Origin: Anaerolineae bacterium | Lineage (GTDB): Bacteria > Chloroflexota > Anaerolineae > Aggregatilineales > Phototrophicaceae | Length of the DNA: 33,695 nucleotides | NCBI GenBank assembly: GCA_020849765.1 | Contig: JADLAY010000052.1 | Location: 1-33,695 of the forward strand | Direction of reading: 5' to 3' | In this document: in pieces, positions 1 through 7,500 of the stretch | Layout of the letters: each line of letters begins with the position of its first letter | Numbering within the stretch: the stretch's first letter is position 1 | The notes under the pieces: model-generated | Told to the model about the DNA's origin: nothing | Seen by the model: only the letters and a program-made list of their open reading frames with translations | Database searches by the model: none | Made by a program: the position numbers and the translations under genes

Positions 1-49
1 AGTCGTCGATCAACACATATAATTCTGTGAAGAAAGTATCCAAGTCCAT
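1..49 (-). CDS. Probable transposase, N-terminal 16 codons only (runs off left edge)
   Basis: On the minus strand an ATG at 49 is preceded by a good Shine-Dalgarno (AGGAG, 58-62) and opens a frame reading MDLDTFFTELYVLIDD before the window ends. This opening (acidic start, D-T-F-F/L, L-Y-V, then D-D) resembles the start of DDE transposases of the IS4/IS5-like type that I recall from Chloroflexota and Cyanobacteria. Only 16 residues are visible, so family and intactness cannot be judged. If correct, an insertion sequence ends between about 50 and 190, just upstream of the SIS-domain gene. I did not find a convincing terminal inverted repeat there. Confidence 0.4.
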   Translation of the reverse strand, partial: MDLDTFFTELYVLIDD

Positions 50-191
50 GAGTTTCACTCCTGTGTTTGACAACTTTGAGTGTACTCTGGCTGGGTACTT
101 TCTCCCTTTTCAATACCGGACAAGCCTGTTCAGGCTGTGGCACAATTCTGGCAAACGATGATTTATCTGCCCGATGATGAAAGAAGCGAAG

Positions 192-1226
192 ATGACCACG
201 CATCTCGAACGCGAAATCTACGAACAGCCGGAAACGCTGCGCCGCCTCCTCGAAGAAGAGCGCGGGCACGTCGCCAGCCTGGCCGGGATGATCCGCGAGT
301 TTGACCCCGCCTTTGTCCTGATCGCCGCGCGCGGCACCTCCGATAACGCGGCGCGCTACGGCCAGTATGCGCTTGGCATCGAATGTGGCATGCCGGTCGC
401 CCTGGCCGCCCCGTCGATCCACACCCTCTACGAAGCGCAGCCGAACATGAAGCGCGCGCTCGTGATCGGCATCTCGCAGTCGGGTCGCTCGGAAGACGTG
501 CGCCAGGTGATGGCCGATGCGCGTGCGCAGGGCGCTCTGACCATTAGCATCACCAACGAACCCGACTCGCCGATCGCCCAGGCGGCAGCCAATCACGTCT
601 GGCTGCGCTGCGGCGAGGAGCGCGCCGTCGCCGCGACCAAGACCTACACCGCGCAATTGATGGCGGTCGCCATGCTGGTCAGCGCGCTGGCCGGGCGCTC
701 GGACATGGCTGATGGGCTGGTCGCCGTGCCCGGCCACATGCAGACGACGCTCGATCTCGCGGGCGACATCGTCGACTGGGTCGAGCGCTATCGCTATGCT
801 GAGCAGTATGCGGTGCTCGGACGAGGCTATCACTACTGCACAGCCTTCGAAGTCGGTCTGAAGATCAAAGAGATGAACGGCGTCACTTGCGAGCAGTACA
901 GCGAGGCCGATTTCCGCCACGGCCCAATCGCGATGGTGCAGCAGGGCTTCCCGGTCATCGTCGTCGCGCCAAGCGGCAAGCCGTTTCCGCTCATGAGCGA
1001 CCTGCTCGACAAGCTGCAAGCGCGCGGCGCCGAGCGCATCGTCATCACCGACCGCCCGGACGTCCCGGCGGAGAAGCGCGTCATGCTGCCGGACGCGATG
1101 CCCGAATGGCTGGCGCCGATCTGCGCGGTCGCGCCGGGCCAGATCTTCGCCATGCGCCTGGCCGAGACCAAGGGCCTGCCCATCGACCAGCCCGTCGGCC
1201 TGACCAAGGTGACGGTCACGCGCTAG
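192..1226 (+). CDS. Stand-alone SIS-domain sugar-phosphate isomerase/deaminase (GlmS-like; candidate glucosamine-6-phosphate deaminase NagB-II)
   Basis: 344 aa with two SIS domains and no glutamine amidotransferase domain, so it is not a full GlmS. Visible motifs are GTSDNA (48-53), the phosphate loop SQSGRS (95-100), ERAVAATK (143-150), then in the second SIS domain KEMNGV near 226-231 and E238/H243 in the EADFRHGP stretch that matches the GlmS isomerase site. The tail PVGLTKVTVT resembles the GlmS C-terminus. Family members either isomerise amino-sugar phosphates or deaminate glucosamine-6-P (NagB-II). No classical NagB is encoded nearby, so this is the best candidate for the last step after NagA; that is inference. 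I prefer ATG 192 over ATG 174: the family pattern begins T-x-H-x-x-R-E-I-Y-E-Q-P and 174 has no ribosome site. Confidence 0.85.
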   Translation: MTTHLEREIYEQPETLRRLLEEERGHVASLAGMIREFDPAFVLIAARGTSDNAARYGQYALGIECGMPVALAAPSIHTLYEAQPNMKRALVIGISQSGRSEDVRQVMADARAQGALTISITNEPDSPIAQAAANHVWLRCGEERAVAATKTYTAQLMAVAMLVSALAGRSDMADGLVAVPGHMQTTLDLAGDIVDWVERYRYAEQYAVLGRGYHYCTAFEVGLKIKEMNGVTCEQYSEADFRHGPIAMVQQGFPVIVVAPSGKPFPLMSDLLDKLQARGAERIVITDRPDVPAEKRVMLPDAMPEWLAPICAVAPGQIFAMRLAETKGLPIDQPVGLTKVTVTR

Positions 1227-1249
1227 GCGAATCCATAGGTCACGTGCAG

Positions 1250-1270
1250 GGGTTTGGCGGCGCCAAACCC
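1250..1270. terminator. Stem-loop between convergent genes
   Basis: A perfect 10-bp stem (GGGTTTGGCG, 1250-1259, with CGCCAAACCC, 1261-1270) lies between two convergent genes ending at 1226 and 1306. There is no clear T-run on either side. It may act as a bidirectional transcription barrier, but its sequence also resembles the repeat palindrome at 18873-18900 (GGGCTTGGCG arms), so it may simply be a diverged intergenic repeat copy. Confidence 0.35.
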
Positions 1271-1305
1271 TTACCGCGCCGCCAAGCCCTTACTGCCCCA
1301 CCGGG

Positions 1306-1770
1306 CTACGCGGCCCTCAACGGGAGCATGATCTGGGTCTGCAATTGGGCGGGCTGCGTCGTCTGTGGGTCGTTGAGGTAGATTTCGATGGCGAGGCCGG
1401 TCGCTTGATAGCCGTGTTCGTCAATCCAGCGGTTCAACGCGTCGTAGGCTGCGGGGATGTCTTCGTAGGGGCCGGTGTGCAGGCAGGTCGCGATCTGACC
1501 TTCGGGCATCGCGCCGGGCAGCAGCTTGCCCTGACCAGGCAGGGGATGGCTGACCGGGAAACCGATCTCGACGTCGAGATCCTGCATATCCATGTTGTGA
1601 TAGGCGACGAAGGGCGGGCCTGCGGGCTGCTCTCTCAGGCTGCCCAGGTAGGCGGCGATTTCGCCGTAGGCTTTGCCAAGCGCCTGTGGTAGTTGGCTGA
1701 CCGGCGTCCGCGTGCGCACCGTCATGGTGGCTTTTGGACCCTGCGTGCGCAGTTCACAGTCGTAGGACAT
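1306..1770 (-). CDS. GyrI-like effector-binding domain protein
   Basis: 154 aa consisting of a single GyrI-like/AraC effector-binding (SOUL-type) domain: the segment GEIAAYLGS, then GPPFVAYHNMD (about residues 52-62), the ExGFPV strand, and CLHTGPYEDIPAAYDALNRW near 100-119 are typical. There is no DNA-binding domain, so it is a stand-alone small-molecule-binding protein of unknown ligand. The frame is open upstream, but ATG 1770 is chosen because GAGGAGCAAGGAAG sits directly before it and because the conserved domain starts just after. It is the only minus-strand gene among the wall-salvage genes and is divergent from the transporter genes. A functional link to them is not shown. Confidence 0.8.
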   Translation of the reverse strand: MSYDCELRTQGPKATMTVRTRTPVSQLPQALGKAYGEIAAYLGSLREQPAGPPFVAYHNMDMQDLDVEIGFPVSHPLPGQGKLLPGAMPEGQIATCLHTGPYEDIPAAYDALNRWIDEHGYQATGLAIEIYLNDPQTTQPAQLQTQIMLPLRAA

Positions 1771-1851
1771 CTTCCTTGCTCCTCTGCATGAGATTAGCAC
1801 ACATGTGCTACATCCTGACTTCACTATATGCCGGAAAAAGCCGTCCCCGAT

Positions 1852-1867
1852 AGTGACGAACGTCACA
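1852..1867. promoter_or_regulatory. CRP/FNR-like palindrome
   Basis: AGTGACGAACGTCACA is a perfect 6-bp inverted repeat (GTGACG/CGTCAC) around AA. It fits the CRP-family pattern TGTGA-N6-TCACA in 9 of 10 informative positions. It lies in the divergent intergenic region between the GyrI-like gene (start 1770) and the peptide-binding protein gene (start 2072), about 100 bp upstream of the putative promoter. No CRP-family gene is in the window, so the regulator is unknown. Confidence 0.4.
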
Positions 1868-1924
1868 TCTCGGCGCCCTTCACGAAAATTTGCGTGGGCC
1901 AAATGCAGTGGATACACTCTGGCG

Positions 1925-1954
1925 TGGACTATACCGCTCTATACCACGTATGAT
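1925..1954 (+). promoter_or_regulatory. Putative promoter with overlapping GntR-type operator, upstream of the peptide-binding protein gene
   Basis: A -35-like TGGACT (1925-1930) and -10-like TATGAT (1949-1954) are separated by 18 bp. Two direct copies of CTATACC (1929-1935 and 1939-1945), exactly 10 bp apart, fill the spacer. On the minus strand they read GGTATAG, resembling half-sites of HutC/NagR/DasR-type operators (TGGTCTAGACCA-like); TGGACTATACC at 1925-1935 is close to a full site. The GntR/UTRA regulator encoded at 8850-9581 is the obvious candidate binder. This is pattern matching only. The 1943-1967 stretch also shares 20 of 25 bases with 12-36. Confidence 0.33.
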
Positions 1955-2071
1955 TCTGTTAAGAAAAGGAGGGCTATCGGCAAACAAGCAGCATGGATTG
2001 AGCCAGCGGACGCCCTCCCCAGGTGCGTCACCACCCGATCGCATGTTTCGAGCTAGCAGGAGATGGAACTA

Positions 2072-3829
2072 ATGAAGCGTCTGTTTCTCGTGGTTGGTTT
2101 ATTGATCCTCGTCTTCGGCGTCGTGGCGCTGCCCGCTGCGGCCCAGGATGCGCCAGAGGGCACCTGGCTGGGCACGTGGCCCTATTCCGCTCCAGGCACA
2201 CACAATCTGAACAGCTTCGCTGCCGGTGGTTTGAACGACAATCTCGGCACCGTTTATCGTGTCTTCGTCGAACTGACGCCCGCCTACTACATGTACGCGA
2301 GCGACGAGTACTTTGGCCTGCTGGCCGAGTCCTGGGGCTTCAACGACGATGCCACCGCTTATGAATATACGATCAAAGAAGGTGCGATGTGGAGTGACGG
2401 CAACCCGGTCACATCGCAGGACGTGGTCGATACGTTCTCGGTCGGGCGCATCCTGAACTGGACGCAGTGGACGTTCCTGGATAGCGTCGAAGCTGTCGAC
2501 GAGCGCACCGTGCGCTTCAACTTCCAGGAAGGCGGCGCGTCGCGCAATGCTGAGCGCCTCATCCTCAAGGAATACGTGGTGTCGAGCGCCAATTACGGGG
2601 ATCTGGCCGAGCAGGCTCGTCAGGTCGTCGCCGATGGCAAGACCAGCGATGACGCCGAATGGCAGGCCCTGTCCACCGCCATCGAAGAGTTCCGTCCCGA
2701 ATCGCTGATCGCCAGCGGTCCCTACACCTACTCGCTCGACGATGTCGGCGAAGCCTTCATGACCCTGCACTGGCAGCCCAACAGCGTGTTTTCGAGCACG
2801 GTCAAGTTTGGCGACCTGAAGCTGTGGGCGGGCGAGACCGAGCAGACGACGCCGCTGGTGCTCAGCGGTGAGCTGGCCCACTCGACCAATGTTTATCCCC
2901 CGGCGACGGTTGAATCGTTCGCGCAGGCTGGCATCCGCCTGATCTCGATTTCGCGTGGTTACGGCCCTGTGCTGCTCTTCAACTTCACCGTGCCGCCGTT
3001 CGATAACAAACTCGTGCGCCAGGCGATGGCCTACGCCATCAACCGCGACCAGAACGCCCTGCTGACCAACGGCCTGGGCGCGTCGGGCACCGTCTACATG
3101 TCCGGCATCCTCGACTCGCTGTCGCCGACGCTGCTCGACCAGAGCACGCTCGACGCCCTCGATCACTATCCGAACGATCTCGATGCTGCCGCGGCCAAGA
3201 TGGAAGAGGCCGGTTACACCCGCAACGATGCGGGCAAGTGGGTCGACGCCGATGGCAACATGATCAGCGTCGAGTACACCTTCCCGGCGGACTTCGCAGA
3301 CTTCAGCGCCGCCGCGCGTGACGCGACCGCGCAGTTGAACGACTTCGGTTTTGACATCACCGAGCGCGCGCTGCCCTGGCAGGAAGCGGCCAATGCCATC
3401 CGCATCAGCGATTTCGACCTGTCGGTCTGGAGCTGGGGCTCGGCCTCGCCGTTCGCCTACCAGAACTTCAACAACCCGATTCGTCGCTGGACGGTGCAGT
3501 TGGCTGAAGATCAGCCCGGCCTGAAGCTCGACATCTCGAACATCGAGTACGAAGGTCAGACCTACGACCTGAACGACATGATTCTCAACGTCAGCAACGG
3601 TCTGGACACGGCGGAACAGCACGAACGCGCCGACCTGATCGCGAAGATCCTCAACGAGGGCATGTACTACATCCCCTTGAACGAGATGCTGAGCGTGGAA
3701 CCGATGAACGAGAGCAGCATCGGCGGCGTCCCGGCGGATGATGATCCCATCTACAAGAATCCGACCGGTTCCGATCACCCCATGATTTACCTGATCTTCA
3801 CCGGTGTGCTCTACCCGGCGGGCATGTAG
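2072..3829 (+). CDS. ABC transporter substrate-binding protein, family 5 (oligopeptide type)
   Basis: 585 aa. The N-terminus MKRLFLVVGLL continues into a hydrophobic segment ending in PAAAQD, a signal peptide with SPase I cleavage after AAA (about residue 24). There is no lipobox cysteine. The mature part has the SBP_bac_5 hallmark near residues 80-115 (AESW, Y-E-Y-T-I-K-E-G-A-M-W-SDG, then TSQDVVDTF). This class binds peptides, and some members bind sugars or muropeptides. I chose ATG 2072 over ATG 2063 because AGGAG at 2058-2062 abuts 2063 but is 9 bases from 2072. It is followed after 146 bp by the cognate permease and ATPase genes. Being embedded among wall-recycling genes suggests muropeptide or wall-peptide binding (inference). 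Confidence 0.92.
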   Translation: MKRLFLVVGLLILVFGVVALPAAAQDAPEGTWLGTWPYSAPGTHNLNSFAAGGLNDNLGTVYRVFVELTPAYYMYASDEYFGLLAESWGFNDDATAYEYTIKEGAMWSDGNPVTSQDVVDTFSVGRILNWTQWTFLDSVEAVDERTVRFNFQEGGASRNAERLILKEYVVSSANYGDLAEQARQVVADGKTSDDAEWQALSTAIEEFRPESLIASGPYTYSLDDVGEAFMTLHWQPNSVFSSTVKFGDLKLWAGETEQTTPLVLSGELAHSTNVYPPATVESFAQAGIRLISISRGYGPVLLFNFTVPPFDNKLVRQAMAYAINRDQNALLTNGLGASGTVYMSGILDSLSPTLLDQSTLDALDHYPNDLDAAAAKMEEAGYTRNDAGKWVDADGNMISVEYTFPADFADFSAAARDATAQLNDFGFDITERALPWQEAANAIRISDFDLSVWSWGSASPFAYQNFNNPIRRWTVQLAEDQPGLKLDISNIEYEGQTYDLNDMILNVSNGLDTAEQHERADLIAKILNEGMYYIPLNEMLSVEPMNESSIGGVPADDDPIYKNPTGSDHPMIYLIFTGVLYPAGM

Positions 3830-3882
3830 ATCTGGCGGACGCGTCACGGCGTGGGCCGGCGCGTCTCTGTTTGACGTCAAGG

Positions 3883-3910
3883 TGCCGGGGTGGGCGAGCC
3901 TGCCCCGGCA
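3883..3910 (+). other. Intercistronic stem-loop between binding-protein and permease genes
   Basis: TGCCGGGG (3883-3890) pairs with CCCCGGCA (3903-3910) around a 12-base loop, in the 146-bp gap after the binding-protein gene. No T-run follows. Such structures in ABC operons often protect the upstream message or lower downstream expression. That role is inferred from position. Confidence 0.4.
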
Positions 3911-3975
3911 TCACTTGAGCGGGCGTGCCGCCGAGCGCCCCACGATAGTCCACCAGTGCTTGATTCCGAGGCTCT

Positions 3976-5079
3976 ATGTCCGCGATTACGACCCAACCCG
4001 CGCAGCCACAACCTCAGGTCGACGTCCAAACTCCCAACGTGCTCGACTTTTTACGCCGCTTATGGCGCAACTATTACGTCAAAGTCTTCATTCAAGGACT
4101 TATCACCATCTGGGCGGTGACGACCTTCACCTTCTTCATGATCCGCCAGATGCCCGGCAGCCCGGTTGAGGCCAAGATCGACGAACTGATGACGCGGCAG
4201 GCGATGACCTACGAAGAAGCCTACCGGGCGACGGCGACGCTGTTCAATTTCGACCCGGATCGCCCGCTGCATCTGCAGTACTTCGACTTCCTGAGCGGCC
4301 TCGTCCGCGGCGACCTCGGCGACTCGATCACCAAGGGCGGCGTCAGTGTGACCAGCATCATCCTCCGTTATCTGCCGTGGACGTTGTTCTGCGTCGGCAT
4401 GGCGCTGGTGATCAGCTTCTCGCTCGGCATCGTCATGGGTTTGGCGATGGGCTACTGGCGCGGAAGCTGGTTCGATAACCTGATCACGACCATCTCGTCG
4501 ATCATCTCCGGCATCCCGGATTACATCATGGCGCTGTTGATCATCCTGATCTTCGGCGTGCAGCTTCAGTGGTTCCGCATCGGCGATGTGCGCGGCGGCG
4601 TCGACCCGAACATCACACCCGGCTTCACGTTCGAATACATCGCCAGCGTCTTCAAATATGCCCTGCTGCCGATGCTGATCTACGTCCTGTCGTCGATCGG
4701 CACGTGGACGCTCTCGATGAAGAGCAGCACCATCAGCACGCTGGGCGAGGATTACATCACGGTCGCCAAGGCGCGCGGCCTCTCGCAGCGGCGCATCCTG
4801 ACCGATTACGTCGGGCGCAACGCCATGCTGCCGCTGGTCACGCGCCTGGCGATCAGTGTCGGCTTCGTCGTCGGCGGCAGCGTCATCATCGAGGAGATGT
4901 TTCAGTATCCCGGCCTGGGGCGCAATCTTTACATCGCCATCAGCGGGCGCGACTACACGACGATGCAGGGCATCTTCCTGGTCATCACAGCGGCGGTCGT
5001 CTTCTCGAACATCCTGGCCGACCTGGCGATTGGCTGGCTCGACCCGCGCGTGCGCCTCGGCAAGCAGGAGGAGTCATGA
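3976..5079 (+). CDS. ABC transporter permease, DppB/OppB type
   Basis: 367 aa. After a 40-residue N-terminal extension comes the first membrane helix (FIQGLITIWAVTTFTFFMIR, about 38-57), the family stretch QMPGSPVE, a periplasmic region, and then a five-helix BPD_transp_1 core. The cytoplasmic EAA loop is seen near 255-285 (DYITVAKARGLSQRRIL, then Y-V-G-R-N-A-M-L-P-L), which docks on the ATPases. It forms the inner-membrane channel with the next gene product. The stop codon overlaps the next start (ATGA, 5076-5079), so translation is probably coupled. A short GAGG precedes the ATG. Confidence 0.92.
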   Translation: MSAITTQPAQPQPQVDVQTPNVLDFLRRLWRNYYVKVFIQGLITIWAVTTFTFFMIRQMPGSPVEAKIDELMTRQAMTYEEAYRATATLFNFDPDRPLHLQYFDFLSGLVRGDLGDSITKGGVSVTSIILRYLPWTLFCVGMALVISFSLGIVMGLAMGYWRGSWFDNLITTISSIISGIPDYIMALLIILIFGVQLQWFRIGDVRGGVDPNITPGFTFEYIASVFKYALLPMLIYVLSSIGTWTLSMKSSTISTLGEDYITVAKARGLSQRRILTDYVGRNAMLPLVTRLAISVGFVVGGSVIIEEMFQYPGLGRNLYIAISGRDYTTMQGIFLVITAAVVFSNILADLAIGWLDPRVRLGKQEES

Positions 5080-6263
5080 TCGGTTTCGAGACGGTCGCCT
5101 CGCCTGTCGGGCTGGTCATCGGCCTGATCTGCGGCATCGTGCCGCTGGCGGCGGGCATCCATTATCGCCGCCTCCGTGCCGGGATCGGCGGCTTCCTGGC
5201 CTGCACCCTGAGCGGCTTTGCCTGTGGCTTCCTCGGCGGCCTGCCGATGATCGCGCTCACCTATGCAGTCGTGCTCAGCTACGCCTACGTCAACCGCGAA
5301 GATCCGTTCACGTCGCGCGCAGCCCTGAGCGAAGTGACGTTCGAAGTCACCCGCGCGGAGCAGTTTCAGCGCACGATGGCGAACCTGGGCAAGAGCCTGC
5401 GCGCTTCGTGGAAAGCGCTCGTACGCAATAAGGCGGGCTTCCTAGGTTTCCTCGGCCTGGCCTTCTTCGCCGCGCTGACGATCTTCGGCCCGTCGCTGAT
5501 CGAGTACGAAGGACAGGCGCACATCGAGCGGCGTGAGCCGGGCGCGCGTGCGCTGGTCGCCGCTCCCAGCGTCGAGCATCCGCTTGGGCTGGATTGGAAG
5601 GGGCGCGACGTGCTCTCGCACATGGTGCACGGCGGCCAGCGGCTGATCATCACGTCGGTCGAGGCCGGTGTGATCGCCACGCTGATCGCGGTCACGCTCG
5701 GCTCGGCGGCGGGCTTGCTCGGCGGGGTCGTCGACCAGATCTTGAGTACGATTGCCAACTTCATCCTGACGATACCCGCTTTCCCCTTGCTCTTAGTCCT
5801 CGCGGCGGTGGTCGATTTCGACAGCGATTTCATGCTGGCGGTCTTATTCGCCGTGCTGAACTGGCCGACGCTGATGCGCGCCGTCCGCGCGCAGGTGCTC
5901 AGCCTGCGCGAACGCGATTACGTCGAGGCGGCGGTGGCGCTCGATCTCGGCCTGTGGCACATCATCAGCCGCGAAGTCTTCCCGAACATGGTCAGCTACA
6001 TCGCCATCAACCTGATCTTCACCGTCCGCATCGCCATGTACTCGATCGTCGGCCTCGTCTTCCTGGGGCTGGTGCCGCTGCGCGAGCCGGATTGGGCGGT
6101 CATGATCTTCACCGGGCGCCAGCAGGGCGTGCTGTTCCTGCCTCAGGCGGCGGGCATGCTGCTCTCGCCGATCGTGGCCATCGCCCTGTTCCAGTTGTCG
6201 CTGGTCTTGTTCAGCCGGTCGTTGGAGGAGATCTTCAACCCGCGGCTGAGGAGCGGCCTGTGA
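5076..6263 (+). CDS. ABC transporter permease, DppC/OppC type
   Basis: 395 aa from ATG 5076, which overlaps the previous stop and is preceded by GGAGGAG. The first 70 residues hold two or three extra hydrophobic segments (ASPVGLVIGLICGIVPLAAG and a second up to about 70) not usual in DppC. The OppC-like N-terminal segment follows (KALVRNKAGFLGFLGLAFFA, about 113-132), then the BPD_transp_1 core with LGLDWKGRDVLSHMVHG near 170-186 and the EAA loop LRERDYVEAAVALDLG near 280-295. The frame stays open far upstream, but that part is a shadow of the preceding permease. The added N-terminal helices are the notable difference from the family. Confidence 0.9.
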   Translation: MIGFETVASPVGLVIGLICGIVPLAAGIHYRRLRAGIGGFLACTLSGFACGFLGGLPMIALTYAVVLSYAYVNREDPFTSRAALSEVTFEVTRAEQFQRTMANLGKSLRASWKALVRNKAGFLGFLGLAFFAALTIFGPSLIEYEGQAHIERREPGARALVAAPSVEHPLGLDWKGRDVLSHMVHGGQRLIITSVEAGVIATLIAVTLGSAAGLLGGVVDQILSTIANFILTIPAFPLLLVLAAVVDFDSDFMLAVLFAVLNWPTLMRAVRAQVLSLRERDYVEAAVALDLGLWHIISREVFPNMVSYIAINLIFTVRIAMYSIVGLVFLGLVPLREPDWAVMIFTGRQQGVLFLPQAAGMLLSPIVAIALFQLSLVLFSRSLEEIFNPRLRSGL

Positions 6264-6468
6264 TGTCGGATTTGTATCGTTATCGTCCATCGGGTTCTGT
6301 TTACCCGCTCGTCCGCAATCGGAAGACGGACGCCAAGAATGGCGTCCCTACAAACGCACGGCGATGCGTAGGGACGCGCAGTGACGCGTCCGCCCCCATC
6401 ACCAACGCCCTCTCACGGATAGGTGAATCACCATGCAGCTCGTTTGTGTCGGCAGAAAGTAATGCACG
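6264..6468. repeat. Intergenic gap with an inverted pair of 27-bp palindromic repeats
   Basis: This 205-bp gap inside the transporter operon holds two copies of the palindromic element in opposite orientation: 6325-6351 (minus; core GGACGCCAAGAATGGCGTCC) and 6368-6394 (plus; arms GGACGCG/CGCGTCC), 16 bp apart. A short open frame starting at 6263 runs through the repeats and is not considered a gene. No promoter was recognised. Confidence 0.7.
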
Positions 6469-7500
6469 ATGACCTATGACCGCAGCCACGTCGTCTTGAG
6501 CGTGCGCGATCTTTCGGTGAACTATCTGGCGCGGCGCGGGCGCGTGCGCGCCGTCAGCAACGTCTCGTTTGATCTGCACGCGGGCGAAACGCTCGCTTTG
6601 ATTGGAGAGAGCGGCTGTGGCAAATCGACGCTCAACCTGGCGCTGATCCGCCAGCTGCCGAATACGGCGGTCACCGAGGGCGCGGGCATCCTCTACACCT
6701 ATCGCGATGGTCGCCAGGTCGACGTGCTCAAGTTTTCCGACCGGGCGATGCGCCGCTTCCTGTGGTCGGAATGCGCGATGGTCTTCCAGGGCGCACTCAA
6801 CTCGCTTAACCCTGTGCTGCGCGTGAGCGACATGGTCTATGACACGGCCAGTGCGCATGGCATCGGGCGCGACGAAGCGCGCAGACGGGTGCTCAAGCTG
6901 TTCGAGCAGGTGCGTCTGGATGCCGCGCGCGTCTTCAAGAGCTATCCGCACGAACTGAGCGGCGGCATGCGCCAGCGCGTGCTGCTCGCCTTGAGCCTGC
7001 TGCTGCGCCCGCAAGTCGTGATCATGGACGAGCCGACGACGGCGGTCGACATCCTGACGCAGCGGTCGATCCTGGACGTGCTCAAGGAGCTGCGCGCGGA
7101 GTTGAACTTCAGCGTCATCTTCATCAGCCATGACCTGGCCGTCGCCGCGGAGATCGCGGATACGGTGGCGACGATGTACGCGGGCGAGATCGTCGAGATC
7201 GGCCCGGTCAACGACGTCTTCTACAAGTCGCGCCATGCCTACACCCTCAGTCTGCTCAATGCCGCGCCGCGCCTGAGCGTCGGTCGCGAAGAGCTGATGA
7301 GCATCCCCGGCAGCCCGCCGGATTTGATCGAGCCGCCGCCCGGCTGCAAGTTCCACGAGCGCTGCGCCTTCGCCACCGACGTTTGCCGCACCGTCCCGCC
7401 GCCGCTGGTCGAGTATGAGGGCGGGCGTCTCGCAGCCTGCCATGAGACGGAGCGCGTGCTGGAAAACGCCCTCGAAACGCGAAAGGCGGCCCTGGCATGA
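6469..7500 (+). CDS. ABC transporter ATP-binding protein, DppD/OppD type
   Basis: 343 aa. Walker A GESGCGKST at 46-54, Q-loop in MVFQGALNSLNP (about 105-116), signature LSGGMRQRV (about 163-171), Walker B VVIMDEPTTAVD (about 183-194) and switch histidine in FISHDLA. The C-terminal oligopeptide-transporter domain contains the cysteine pattern C-x5-C-x6-C (CKFHERC...C, about 292-305), which is normal for this subfamily. It energises import together with the next protein. Its 3' end overlaps the next start by ATGA (7497-7500). The ribosome site before ATG 6469 is weak (GAAAG). Confidence 0.92.
   Translation: MTYDRSHVVLSVRDLSVNYLARRGRVRAVSNVSFDLHAGETLALIGESGCGKSTLNLALIRQLPNTAVTEGAGILYTYRDGRQVDVLKFSDRAMRRFLWSECAMVFQGALNSLNPVLRVSDMVYDTASAHGIGRDEARRRVLKLFEQVRLDAARVFKSYPHELSGGMRQRVLLALSLLLRPQVVIMDEPTTAVDILTQRSILDVLKELRAELNFSVIFISHDLAVAAEIADTVATMYAGEIVEIGPVNDVFYKSRHAYTLSLLNAAPRLSVGREELMSIPGSPPDLIEPPPGCKFHERCAFATDVCRTVPPPLVEYEGGRLAACHETERVLENALETRKAALA

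Noticed and set aside
12..36. 20 of 25 bases shared between 12-36 (transposase start) and 1943-1967 (promoter region)
   Set aside because: It could be an IS remnant or chance in AT-rich DNA. The 1943-1967 copy has an in-frame stop shortly after, and no longer similarity is visible, so I do not call a pseudogene.
66..100. TTGACA at 67-72 as a promoter for the SIS gene
   Set aside because: No acceptable -10 hexamer lies 16-19 bp downstream.
2099..3880. Long antisense frame opposite the peptide-binding protein gene, and many similar ones (6301-7443, 7239-8531, 11502-12650, 12674-13912, 13985-15070, 17564-18865)
   Set aside because: They mirror well-supported genes and encode Arg/His/Asp/Gln-rich products with no domain or ribosome site, as expected in antisense frames of GC-rich genes.
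6263..6472. Possible short gene between the DppC and DppD-type genes
   Set aside because: The frame runs through two palindromic repeat copies and has no recognisable domain; it is repeat DNA.
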